From an uncultured Bacilli bacterium (GTDB lineage: Bacteria; Bacillota_I; Bacilli_A; RF39; UBA660), in contig CAJTZU010000002.1 in assembly GCA_910584165.1 (NCBI GenBank), positions 1 through 64,000 on the forward strand: 64,000 bases of DNA, written 5' to 3'. The notes beneath the pieces were generated by a model. It did no database searches, was not told the origin of the DNA, and saw only the letters and a list, made by a program, of their open reading frames with translations. Positions 1 to 8,900 of this stretch are shown here, piece after piece. The position numbers and the translations under genes were made by a program. How positions within the stretch are numbered: the stretch's first letter is position 1; the number at the start of each line of letters is the position of its first letter.

Positions 1-55
1 ACCTATGACCCCCTGCTTGTAAGGCAGGTGCTCTAACCAACTGAGCTAATCGCCC
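1..55 (-). tRNA. tRNA-Val (anticodon TAC), 3' part cut off by window edge
   Basis: Reading the minus strand from 55, the sequence opens with acceptor strand GGGCGAT, then TA and a D-arm beginning GCTCAG. The anticodon arm is CCTGC-CTTACAA-GCAGG. The 7-nt loop places TAC at the anticodon, which reads valine codons. The variable loop and the start of the T arm follow, and the gene runs off position 1, so the 3' acceptor strand and CCA cannot be seen. It is probably the first gene of a tRNA cluster continuing outside the window. Confidence 0.93.
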
Positions 56-77
56 GGAAAAAACATTGACAGTATAA

Positions 78-106
78 AATATATCATAGCAGTGCTTATT
101 TGTCAA
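78..106 (-). promoter_or_regulatory. Sigma-A-type promoter of the tRNA-Val transcript
   Basis: On the minus strand a perfect -35 TTGACA (101-106) is separated by exactly 17 bp from TATATT (78-83). The start would fall near 71, about 16 nt before the tRNA. The promoter overlaps the last codons of the convergent-side S1 gene, so stable RNA transcription begins inside its 3' end. Confidence 0.75.
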
Positions 107-473
107 TACTATTCGAAGGATTTTTTATTTTTTTAATGCCTTCTTCTATCCAAATTGGAAGATGATAACTCAAAGTCGTAAAACCTAAGCTAGTTTCTTG
201 AATTTTCTTTCTCCTAGAAGCACTACTCCTTTTATAATCAATATTTTTGATACTTAGTTTAAGTTGACCTAAACTTTCGTCGACATCTAATATTTCTACA
301 TTGATGACATCTCCAATATTTACGTAATCAGCAACATTCTTTACAAATCCATGAGAAATCTCTGAAATATGAATTAAACCACTATAATATTCATCACATG
401 AAACAAATACTCCATAAGATTCAATTCCTGTTACTGTTCCGCGAATGATTTTTCCTTTCTTATATTTTGTCAT
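96..473 (-). CDS. S1-domain RNA-binding protein (YugI/GSP13/CvfD-like)
   Basis: This is a 125-residue protein whose first ~75 residues form one S1 OB-fold: GKIIRGTVTGIESYGVFV, then SGLIHISEIS, then a GDVINVEILDVDE strand and a final LKLSIK. That layout matches the small single-S1 proteins YugI/GSP13 and CvfD, which bind RNA or ribosomes and act in stress or virulence regulation. The remaining ~50 residues are basic and then amphipathic, without a second domain. A GGTGG ribosome-binding site sits just before the ATG at 473. No operon partner is close. The family assignment rests on the domain pattern; the target RNA is unknown. Confidence 0.85.
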   Translation of the reverse strand: MTKYKKGKIIRGTVTGIESYGVFVSCDEYYSGLIHISEISHGFVKNVADYVNIGDVINVEILDVDESLGQLKLSIKNIDYKRSSASRRKKIQETSLGFTTLSYHLPIWIEEGIKKIKNPSNSIDK

Positions 474-520
474 CCAACCACCAACGTCATTATATCACAA
501 CTTATTAAAGAAAAAAAGCC

Positions 521-549
521 TTTACTTTCCTAACATATTCCTTTATAAT
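521..549 (+). promoter_or_regulatory. Sigma-A-type promoter of the nfu-like gene
   Basis: TTTACT (521-526), a 17-bp spacer and TATAAT (544-549) lie 16 bp before the start codon, followed by the ribosome-binding site GGTGAT. The same TTTACT-N17-TATAAT arrangement recurs before the RNase R gene. Confidence 0.75.
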
Positions 550-565
550 AACAATCGGTGATAAA

Positions 566-820
566 ATGAAAGTGGAAGAACAAATAAAAGAAATTTTAGA
601 GAAACTTAGACCTTTCTTAATTAGTGATGGCGGAGATATTGAATACGTAAAATATGAAGATAATATTGTTTATATAAGAATGATGGGTGCTTGTGTTAAC
701 TGTCAAATGATTGATTTCACTTTAAAAGATGGAATTGAAGCAGCCATTCAAGAAGAAATACCAGAAGTAAAAGAAGTCGTAAACTTAGCTTCTTATGATT
801 TTGATATGGATGATATGTAA
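566..820 (+). CDS. nfu: NifU-like C-terminal domain Fe-S scaffold (Nfu)
   Basis: This 84-residue protein is essentially one NifU C-terminal domain. It starts with a helix (EEQIKEILEKLRPFL), then SDGGDIEYV, a beta strand and the MMGACVNCQM loop whose CxxC pair binds a transient Fe4S4 cluster. It ends with a helix containing EIPEVKEV. Nfu proteins deliver clusters to apo-enzymes in the cytosol, so the nearby ferredoxin (17346) would be a typical client. Length and motif fit the stand-alone Gram-positive Nfu. GGTGAT precedes the ATG by 3 nt. It is monocistronic, bounded by its own promoter and a hairpin terminator. Confidence 0.92.
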   Translation: MKVEEQIKEILEKLRPFLISDGGDIEYVKYEDNIVYIRMMGACVNCQMIDFTLKDGIEAAIQEEIPEVKEVVNLASYDFDMDDM

Positions 821-841
821 AATGCCTAAAAGCATTTTTTT
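820..841. terminator. Bidirectional rho-independent terminator
   Basis: AAATGC / GCATTT forms a 6-bp stem with a CTAAAA loop, followed by a run of Ts on the plus strand and preceded by As. It ends the nfu-like transcript and overlaps the stop codon of the convergent gene at 840. Confidence 0.75.
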
Positions 842-1676
842 ATTTGTCTACAATCCAATCTATTTTAGGCATAAAAAGAAACTGGCTAAAGGAAATATAT
901 AAACTTCGTAATAACTCTTCGTAAGCTTCCCTTTTTTCGAAATATTTAGTTAAGCATTCTTCGCTATCTCCATTTACTATCTTATCGTAACAATCAAAAT
1001 AATAAGACGGATAAAGCATCCTTGTATAAAATAATAAATAATCAATATCTGTAAATTGCATTCTAGAAAAATACAAAAATAAATCAGAATATTGCAATTG
1101 ATTATCAAAAAATAATTTCTTTGTATATTCAGCAATATCTCTAGCTCTATAATCTACCATAAAATTAGTAGGATCCCAATATTGAAAATCATTATCTATA
1201 CGGTTATGAGTGAGAAATAACTCATTTTCTCTTTTAATAAGTTGATAAAAAGAAATAGAGTTTTCCGCCATTCCTATATAATAAAAAAAGCTTTGTTTTA
1301 TTTTTTCAGAATTCATAGTAGTAACATGTTTTTCATAAAAATCTACTTTCTCCATCCAAAGTTCATTCCAGGGAAGGATTTTCTGATGATATACTGGAAC
1401 TTGAAAATTCTCTAAAGTATAAAAATCCACTTTAGAAACACTAGGAACATATAATAAAACATAATTCTTTTCATCGATTGTTGTTATATACTGATAATCT
1501 TTATTAAAAATAATTTGATAAACAGGATATCCATTTTCTTGCAAATACTGATAAATAGAAAAATCAAATTGCTTGTATACTTCTAATAAAACATAGGAAT
1601 CAAATAAATAGCTATGATTTTCATATTTTAAATTAGAAACTTCAATCTGATAATAATATCGAATGGCATTCTTCAT
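840..1676 (-). CDS. Hypothetical protein, possibly YutH/CotS-like spore-coat kinase homologue
   Basis: This is a 278-residue soluble protein rich in Tyr and Phe with no signal peptide. The middle (about residues 150-190: ENELFLTHNRIDND, WDPTNFMVDYRARDIAEY) has the spacing of the degenerate catalytic loop and following acidic motif of CotS/YutH-type spore-coat proteins, which have an aminoglycoside-phosphotransferase fold. A canonical HxDxxxxN is not present, so it would be a pseudokinase-like member. The C-terminal helical segment also suits that family. It stands alone between the nfu-like gene and truA. I recognise the family only by pattern; a structure prediction would settle it. It could instead be an unrelated lineage-specific protein. 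Confidence 0.4.
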   Translation of the reverse strand: MKNAIRYYYQIEVSNLKYENHSYLFDSYVLLEVYKQFDFSIYQYLQENGYPVYQIIFNKDYQYITTIDEKNYVLLYVPSVSKVDFYTLENFQVPVYHQKILPWNELWMEKVDFYEKHVTTMNSEKIKQSFFYYIGMAENSISFYQLIKRENELFLTHNRIDNDFQYWDPTNFMVDYRARDIAEYTKKLFFDNQLQYSDLFLYFSRMQFTDIDYLLFYTRMLYPSYYFDCYDKIVNGDSEECLTKYFEKREAYEELLRSLYISFSQFLFMPKIDWIVDK

Positions 1677-1714
1677 ACTTTATTTTATTACAAAAAAAAT
1701 AAGCTATGCTTATT

Positions 1715-2455
1715 TTAATAAAAAACATCATTTAAGTATAATCCATTAGCAGGAGCTGTCTTTCCTGCAACCGTTCTATCTTCTGCCCGTAATATTTTTA
1801 GAATATCTTCACTTTTTCTTTTTCCTTCCCCAATTTCTATTAGAACTCCAACAATATTTCTAACCATATAACGCATAAAACCTGTTCCTACAATAGAAAT
1901 AGTAATTTTATCTAAATCTTTTTTATCACGAATAATAGAAGTCTTAATAATGGTTCTATAATAATCATCTTTTTCTTCATCCGTTTTTGTAAAGGATTTA
2001 AAATTATGTGTTCCTTCAATATAATGAAGCGCTCTTTCCATCTCTGCTATTTTTAAATAATCATTGTATTGATAAACATAATCCTTTTCAATCGGATTAT
2101 ATTCACCCATATTTATTTTATAAAGATATTCTTTTCCTGTAACCGAAAATCTAGCATGAAAATCATCTTCCACAATTTCTACATTCTTTACATAAATATC
2201 TTCTGGCAATAAACTATTTAAACTTCCTTTTAATTTAAATAAGTCTAACTTTTTGTCCGTATCAAAGTGAGCTTTTTGATTATAAGCATGTACTCCTGCA
2301 TCTGTACGACCAGATGCATGAATACTAATATCATTTCCGCTATTAATCTTTTTTAATGCTTTTTCAATTTCCCCTTGTACTGTTTTTTCTTTTGGTTGTT
2401 TTTGATATCCTTTATATTTAGATCCATCATATGAAAATGTAAGAAAATATCGCAT
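1715..2455 (-). CDS. truA: tRNA pseudouridine(38-40) synthase TruA
   Basis: At 246 residues it has the usual TruA length. The N-terminal strand FLTFSYDGSKYKGYQKQP and the catalytic motif GRTDAGVHA, with its nucleophilic Asp, are intact. The downstream FHARFSVTGKEYLYKI and GTGFMRYMVRNIVG motifs are also present. TruA isomerises U38, U39 and U40 in the tRNA anticodon stem. It lies 10 bp after ecfA2, as in the conserved Firmicutes ecfA1-ecfA2-ecfT-truA block, except that ecfT is absent here. Confidence 0.97.
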   Translation of the reverse strand: MRYFLTFSYDGSKYKGYQKQPKEKTVQGEIEKALKKINSGNDISIHASGRTDAGVHAYNQKAHFDTDKKLDLFKLKGSLNSLLPEDIYVKNVEIVEDDFHARFSVTGKEYLYKINMGEYNPIEKDYVYQYNDYLKIAEMERALHYIEGTHNFKSFTKTDEEKDDYYRTIIKTSIIRDKKDLDKITISIVGTGFMRYMVRNIVGVLIEIGEGKRKSEDILKILRAEDRTVAGKTAPANGLYLNDVFY

Positions 2456-2465
2456 ATTATCCCCC

Positions 2466-3299
2466 CTACTGTATACTACGTAAAATATCTTTTACTAAAT
2501 CATTTATTTCTGTTCTTTGATTTAAGTGAACATTTTTTTCTTCTAAAGCAGCATTTTCAAATTTCGTAATATTTGGTAATTCTATATTACAACTCTCCCA
2601 TATATCTTTATTCTGAAATACTTCCTTTTTAGACCCTGATAACACAATTTTACCATCACTTAATACTATCACATCATCTACTATTTTATGTAAAAAATTA
2701 ATATCATTACTAGCAATTAGAATTGTTTTATGATATCTTGTTTTTATCGTAATAAGAAGAGATGTCAATAATTTTCTATCTTGAATATCTAAACCTATAA
2801 AAGGCTCATCTAATAATAATATCTTGGGATTATAAGATAAAGTGCACGCTAAAGCAAACTTTCTAAGCTCTCCACTACTCAAAGTCAGTGGATCTTTTAA
2901 TAGATAATCTGAAGAAAGACCAACTAACGCTAAGGCTTCTAAAATATGTTTTTGTCTTTTTTCAGGTGGATACTCATGGCTTTCTAAAATAGAAAGCATT
3001 TCTTTTTCTATCGTATCAAAAAGAATAGATTCCTCTGGTACTTGCGGTACCATCCCAACAAGAGAATTCAAATTTCCAGATATTCCTTTTTTAGAAATAG
3101 TTATATGGTTCATCTTAATACTGCCATTACTTGGCAATTTTTTTCCATTCACAAGCTCTAATAAAGTAGTTTTTCCAGAACCATTTAAACCAATTATTCC
3201 AATAATTTTACCACTAGAAAAAATTGTGTCAATACCATCTAAAACTTTTTTCATTTTCTTGTCATAAGTATACTCTACTTGCTCTAATATTATTTCCAT
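2466..3299 (-). CDS. ecfA2: Energy-coupling-factor-type ABC ATPase (EcfA2-like)
   Basis: This is a 277-residue ABC ATPase. Walker A is GLNGSGKTT, the Q-loop is VGMVPQVPEES, the signature is LSSGELRK and Walker B is ILLLDEPF with the catalytic Glu. The H-loop histidine is replaced: where ITHD is expected the protein reads ASND. ECF ATPases pair as EcfA1/EcfA2 and drive vitamin uptake through EcfT. Its start overlaps the end of the upstream ATPase by 10 bp, implying coupled translation. The position beside truA supports the Ecf call, but no EcfT lies between them. The C-terminal ~40 residues are lineage-specific. Confidence 0.8.
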   Translation of the reverse strand: MEIILEQVEYTYDKKMKKVLDGIDTIFSSGKIIGIIGLNGSGKTTLLELVNGKKLPSNGSIKMNHITISKKGISGNLNSLVGMVPQVPEESILFDTIEKEMLSILESHEYPPEKRQKHILEALALVGLSSDYLLKDPLTLSSGELRKFALACTLSYNPKILLLDEPFIGLDIQDRKLLTSLLITIKTRYHKTILIASNDINFLHKIVDDVIVLSDGKIVLSGSKKEVFQNKDIWESCNIELPNITKFENAALEEKNVHLNQRTEINDLVKDILRSIQ

Positions 3300-4096
3300 A
3301 AAGCATTCACCAACTTATTTTCATCAATATAATAGTCTGTAATTATTTTATAATAAAGTAACTTATTTGAAAGATTACTCAAAAAAGGCAATTCCAAATG
3401 ATTAGAAGAAAATTCTCTTTCACATTGTAAAGCTTCTTCTAATTTTTTATGGAAAATTACTTTTTCTTCTCCCAATATTACAATTTCTTTTCCCCATAAA
3501 ACATCTTCTGTACAGCTAGTAAAATGAAGAACAGTTACCTTTTTTTCTTCACAATAGTTTCTTATAACTGTAAAAATATGTTTTTTTCGATAAGAATCTA
3601 TCATAGAGAAGGAATCATCTAAAATGAGAAGTGATGGGTTTCTTACTAAAATGGAAGCAAGAGAAACGATTTGCTTTTCTCCAACACTCAATGTCTTAGG
3701 ATTTCTAAACAATAAATCTTCTATTTCTAAAGAAGAAGCAATCTTTCTTACCTCTTTTTCTACTGTTTTCATTTTACGATATTCTAGTAAAGAAAAAGAG
3801 ATTTCTTTAAAAACAGTATCTGCTACAAATTGTTGTATAGACTGTTCTGATAAAAAGCCTATACTTTTACAAATTTCTAATGCATTTTTAGAATTCGAGA
3901 ATAAATCAAAAATCTTTACATAACCTGATATCGGCTCTAAACGATATAAGATACGAGCCAAGGTACTTTTTCCAGAACCAGATGAACCTAAAATGGTACA
4001 AAAAGTTCCCGTTTTTATCTCCAAATTTAAATTTTTAAAAACAGAAACATTTCCATACGAGAACGATAAATCTCTAATTTCAACAATTTTCCCCAT
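3290..4096 (-). CDS. ecfA1: Degenerate energy-coupling-factor-type ABC ATPase (EcfA1-like)
   Basis: Walker A GSSGSGKST is intact, but several catalytic positions have drifted. The Q-loop reads GFLSEQ instead of GMVFQN, the signature is LSVGE, Walker B ends LILDD (Asp in place of the catalytic Glu), and the H-loop reads HFTSCTED (no His). ECF ATPases normally have all of these. I chose the ATG at 4096 because GGTG lies at the right distance; an upstream GTG at 4108 overlaps that site. It is co-transcribed with ecfA2 and divergent from fhs. It is likely a partner in a heterodimer where at most one site is active. Confidence 0.75.
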   Translation of the reverse strand: MGKIVEIRDLSFSYGNVSVFKNLNLEIKTGTFCTILGSSGSGKSTLARILYRLEPISGYVKIFDLFSNSKNALEICKSIGFLSEQSIQQFVADTVFKEISFSLLEYRKMKTVEKEVRKIASSLEIEDLLFRNPKTLSVGEKQIVSLASILVRNPSLLILDDSFSMIDSYRKKHIFTVIRNYCEEKKVTVLHFTSCTEDVLWGKEIVILGEEKVIFHKKLEEALQCEREFSSNHLELPFLSNLSNKLLYYKIITDYYIDENKLVNALWK

Positions 4097-4212
4097 TTTT
4101 TTCACCACAAGATATTATTATAATAAGATAATAGCAAAAAGTAAAGGTTAAAGCTAGTTTCCTTTAAAAATTAAAAAGAATATTCATTTTGCTGTTTTGC
4201 ATTTAAAAGATA

Positions 4213-4221
4213 TGTTATAAT
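4213..4221 (+). promoter_or_regulatory. Extended -10 promoter of fhs
   Basis: TGT-TATAAT gives an extended -10 element 18 bp before the fhs start codon. The -35 region is poor (TTTTGC-like), which suits an extended -10 promoter. GGTGAT follows as ribosome-binding site. Confidence 0.6.
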
Positions 4222-4239
4222 CTAAATAGAGGTGATAAC

Positions 4240-5889
4240 ATGAAAACAGATATTGAAATTGCTAGAAAAAAGAAGCTAATTCCTATTAGTGAAATTGCTA
4301 AAAAAATAGGAATATCAGAAAAGGACTTAGAATATTACGGGAAGGGAAAAGCAAAAATTCAAAATACCAAAGGAAAAAAACAAAAAGGAAAATTAATCCT
4401 AGTAACATCGATTAATCCCACTCCTTACGGAGAAGGAAAAACAACTATGAGCATTGGTATTTCTGATGCTTTATGGAAACTTGGAAAAAAGACTCTTGTT
4501 ACTCTTAGGGAACCTTCTTTAGGGCCAGTTTTTGGAACCAAAGGTGGTGCTACTGGCGGTGGATATTCCCAAGTAATTCCAATGGAAGATATTAATTTAC
4601 ATTTTACTGGAGATATCCATGCTATTACAACTTGTAATAACTTATTGTGTGCAGCAATTGATAATCACCTATTTCAGGGAAATGCATTAGAAATTGATGA
4701 AAATACGATTATCTTCCCAAGGGCAATGGACATGAATGATAGAGCTTTACGAAATATTACAATTGGCAAAGGAAAAAATAATTTTGAAAGAAATGATTCT
4801 TTTGTTATTACTGTTGCTTCTGAGATTATGGCTATTTTCTGTCTTGCCAAAGATTTAAAAGATTTAAAATATCGTTTAGGAAATATTTTAATCGCTTATA
4901 ATAAAAAAGGAAAACCAGTTTATGCAAAAGATTTAAAAATCGAAGGTGCTATGACACTTCTTTTAAAAGATGCTATTAAACCCAATTTAGTACAAACACT
5001 TGAGGGAAATCCAGCCATTATTCATGGAGGCCCTTTTGCTAATATAGCTCATGGTTGTAATTCTTTAATTGCTACAAAATTATCTTTATCTTTGGCAGAT
5101 TATGTCGTTACAGAAGCCGGATTTGGTAGTGACTTAGGAGCTGAAAAATTCCTAGACTTAAAATGCCAGCTAGGAAATCTAAAACCAGATGTAATTGTCG
5201 TAAATGCAACTATTCGAAGTATGAAACATAATGGTGGTTGTTCTAAAGAAGAGTTAACTTCTGAAAACTTAGAATATTTAGAAAAAGGAATTGAAAATCT
5301 ATTAGTTCATATCGAAAATATGAAGAAAATCTCTAACCACGTCATTGTATGTCTTAATCACTTTTATACAGATACAAAAAAAGAAGTTCAATTTGTAAAA
5401 GAAACAATAGAAAATTTAAAAGTACCATTCCACGTATGTTATGCATTTGAAAAAGGTGGCAATGGTGCAATAACTATAGCTGAAGAAATCGTCTCTATGT
5501 GTCAAGAAAAGTCTACTTTTAAACCAATCTATTCTCTTTCTGATTCTATAGAAGAAAAAATTAAGAAAGTAGCTACAGAAATTTATAGGGCAGATGCTGT
5601 TATTTACTCCAATGAAGCAAAAGAAAGTCTTAAAAAGATTAAGAAAATTGCTGATAAAAACTTACCAATCTGTATTGCTAAAACACAATATTCTCTATCT
5701 GATGATCCTAAAAAATTAGGACATCCAAAAGATTTTTCTGTTACTGTTAGAGATTTAAAATTATGCTCTGGAGCAGGGTTTATTGTCGTATATATGGGTA
5801 ATATCATGACTATGCCAGGATTATCAAAGACTCCAGCTTACGAAAATATGGATATTGACGAAAAAAATATTATTACAGGGCTATTTTAA
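4240..5889 (+). CDS. fhs: Formate--tetrahydrofolate ligase
   Basis: The 549-residue length matches the family. The enzyme makes 10-formyl-THF from formate, THF and ATP, feeding purine and fMet synthesis or the acetogenic methyl branch. The diagnostic P-loop-like TPYGEGKTT is present, followed by REPSLGPVFGTKGGATGGGYSQV, whose first part ends at GPVFG, then NLHFTGDIHAI and FGSDLGAEKF. It is monocistronic: it has its own extended -10 promoter and is closed by a strong hairpin terminator. No folD or other C1 gene is adjacent here, so whether it serves biosynthesis or energy metabolism cannot be told from this window. Confidence 0.97.
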   Translation: MKTDIEIARKKKLIPISEIAKKIGISEKDLEYYGKGKAKIQNTKGKKQKGKLILVTSINPTPYGEGKTTMSIGISDALWKLGKKTLVTLREPSLGPVFGTKGGATGGGYSQVIPMEDINLHFTGDIHAITTCNNLLCAAIDNHLFQGNALEIDENTIIFPRAMDMNDRALRNITIGKGKNNFERNDSFVITVASEIMAIFCLAKDLKDLKYRLGNILIAYNKKGKPVYAKDLKIEGAMTLLLKDAIKPNLVQTLEGNPAIIHGGPFANIAHGCNSLIATKLSLSLADYVVTEAGFGSDLGAEKFLDLKCQLGNLKPDVIVVNATIRSMKHNGGCSKEELTSENLEYLEKGIENLLVHIENMKKISNHVIVCLNHFYTDTKKEVQFVKETIENLKVPFHVCYAFEKGGNGAITIAEEIVSMCQEKSTFKPIYSLSDSIEEKIKKVATEIYRADAVIYSNEAKESLKKIKKIADKNLPICIAKTQYSLSDDPKKLGHPKDFSVTVRDLKLCSGAGFIVVYMGNIMTMPGLSKTPAYENMDIDEKNIITGLF

Positions 5890-5913
5890 AAGGAGAATTT
5901 CTTCTCCTTTTTT
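5888..5913. terminator. Bidirectional terminator between fhs and the giant sigma-like gene
   Basis: AAAAGGAGAA / TTCTCCTTTT form a 10-bp stem around a 4-nt loop with T/A tracts on both sides. The fhs stop is at 5889 and the convergent gene stops at 5913, so one hairpin serves both. Confidence 0.85.
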
Positions 5914-8900
5914 CATGCGCTTTTACGTACTAATACTTTACTTTTCACATCTAATTCTGATAAAAATCTTAACACTTTCATTTTATCGCTGCCACTCATA
6001 AACTCTCTTTGGCTAATATGATAAGCCCTCAGAATGGTATAAATTGTAGAATTGGTTAATTCTCTATGTTTTTTAATAATCGCAATAGCCTCATTTCTAC
6101 TAGTGTTTTCAAATGAAAAAATATTTTCATGTTGCTCACTAATAATGTCCAAAAGAATTCCTGCTGGTACATTAGGTTGTGAAAATGCATTTAAACTTGA
6201 TTGTTTTCTTTCTTTCTTTTTACGAGCAAAATATTGCTGATACATTTCTCTATGCTCAAAATCCATCTCATCTTGATTTCTTTCATAATATTTTTTTATT
6301 TCACTTTGACTAGGTACATTTACTTTCTTTATCCCTTCCCTATATTTAGAAACGGCAATCATTAAGTCTGCCATTGCTCTTACTACTACACTTCGTGAGC
6401 AATCTAATGTTAAGTAAGAGATGATTTCTTCTACAGACATTCTCTTTTCATAATAGTAATAAATAATTTTCTGCACTTTCTTTTTATCACCATAAAAAGG
6501 AATATTCTCTCTACTAACAACTGACCAAAAATAATCAAAATCATAGCCTGAAACTTCTTCTTCTATTAAATCTCTTAAATAAGCATCTAAACTAAGTGTT
6601 AAATTTTCTACTTGTCCTTTTGTTATTCCTTGCTTTTGTGCAATTTCTTCAAACGTTAAATCATTCGCATAGAAATCTTTTAATACTTCTTGATCTGATT
6701 TAGAAAAATATTTTAAATAAGGAGCGACATCATATTCATAAGAAATAGAAAATGGTATTTCGTCGTTTTCATATTTGTAAATCGTTACAAAAATTCGCTC
6801 TATTCTATTTTTTAAACTTCCTGCTTTCTCATCAAATATACGCTCTAATTCTTTTAAGGTTTTATAAGGATATCCTTCTAATTCAAAAGAATAATATAAG
6901 AGTTCTCTATCTTGAAAACTAATAGGAATTCTTGGATCCTTTAAACTAAGTTTTAAATCATTTCTTGGCATATAAGCAAGGCTTGCTCTAGTAAACCCTA
7001 CCTTTTTAGAACGAACTGTATCTAAAGCATTTTTTAATGTTCTATTATATTGTTTAGACATATCTGGATGGGAAAGCCTAAATTCTTCCTCAGTATATCT
7101 TTTTCCTGTAGGATTTAGTTCATTTTTTATTCCATATAATTTGGACAATATTAAACGTTCTTTTTCATTCAAAACCATTTCTGAAATATGAGCTTCTACT
7201 TCTCTTCTAATATCTTCCTCTGTTAAAGTTACAGAAGCTACTTTATATTCATCACAAAGCCGATAAAACTTATTCAAAATATACGAAACTCTGATAAAAG
7301 TTAAACCCATTTTTTTCATAATGGCCTCTTTTGTTTTTCCTTTCATCTTCATTCGAATAACTTTTTTCTCTTCTGCTGTTAAAAATAATCTTCCTAATAA
7401 TTTTTTGAAATCATCTGTTGCATAATTTCTATCTGTAGAAAATATTCCAAAACGATAATAATCTATTTTTAAAAGGCCACTTGCAATTATAGCAGCAACT
7501 TTTCTATGAGTTTTCTTCTTTTTCTTATTGATAACACGCATATTTTCAATTTCTTCATAACTTTTCTTCTCTATTAAAAATTGTTTTAACATTGTTCTTG
7601 TCTCATCAGCTAAATCAATCGAATCATCTAAAATATATGGAATATAAAGTTCTGCATCTATTACCTTTTTATTATTTCTTCCTAAATAAACTCTTAAAGC
7701 GCACCGTTTTGCTTCCTGTAATTTAGAACGAACTTCCTCATAAGAAACTTTTTGTTCTTCTGCCATCTCACTAATAGAATATTTAGGGGAATCCACCCCA
7801 TAATATTTATCTAAAATAGAAATTTTATCACTAGATAAAACCTTAAGACATCTCCATCTAATCGATTCATATTTTTCTTTGGTAAAATTTAACTCCCTAT
7901 AACGAGAAATACCATAATGAATTTTTTCTAATTTTCTAGATAATTCTCCTAAACTACCGAATCCACTTACTTTGACTACACCTCTATCTAGTAAATTATC
8001 TTGACCAAATTTACGAGACATTAAATAATCATACTGGTTAAGAGTAAATCTGTGCTGATTACGTATAAGAGCATCATATAATCCCGTAATCGTTATTTCA
8101 TTCTTTTTATGAAAACCAAATAATAGTGCATTTACTTCTCTTTCTGCTTTTCTTTTAGAAACTGCATTTAATGTAAATTTTTCTCTTCCACCATCAAAAT
8201 AAGTAACTAGTAATTTTTTCATACGAGGTGTTAGTAAAATATTATTTTCGACTATAATATCCATGACTTCTTCTAAAGTAAATTGCTCCCAGACATTCGC
8301 AACACAATCTGCGCCAGTAATCTTATTTTCTAATTCTGTATCTAAATCCAATGAAAATATTTTAGCACCATATTGATTCATTATATTCTTTTTAAATTCT
8401 CCGTAAAGAGTTCCTGTCCTACTATCTTGAATAGTAATTTTTTCTCTTAAAGACTGACAAACTGATTGATAATGCTCTTTACTCATTCCTAGTTTTTTTA
8501 GAAAACGAAAATCAGTAGAAGGATAAACACTCGTTAGTAAAAGTTTAAAAATATTCTTTTCTTCCTCATTTAAAATATCTTTAAAAAAGAAATATTGGAT
8601 AATAGCGTCTATATTCATAGGCTCAATAATGGCATCATTATAATTATTTTCTAATTCAGCTGGTAATTCTAAGTCATAAATACTGCCATATTTTTCAATC
8701 GCATCTCTTAAAATTTGTATACAACGTTTTTCTATCATACCGACATAGACTACTGAAATAGAAAGCCTTTTCGCTATTTCTTTTCTTGACTCTTCTGCTT
8801 GGTTAAAAACTCTATTATAAAAAATATAGTAATAAAAAGGTGGAAGTAATAATTTAATAGAGAGCATTAATCTCTTATCTCCCATAATATCTAAAACATT

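Noticed and set aside
5604..5807. Minus-strand reading frame within fhs
   Set aside because: It is a shadow of fhs codons with no ribosome-binding site; the same applies to many short frames opposite gerKA, the P-type ATPase, the glucan synthase, phosphoketolase and RNase R.
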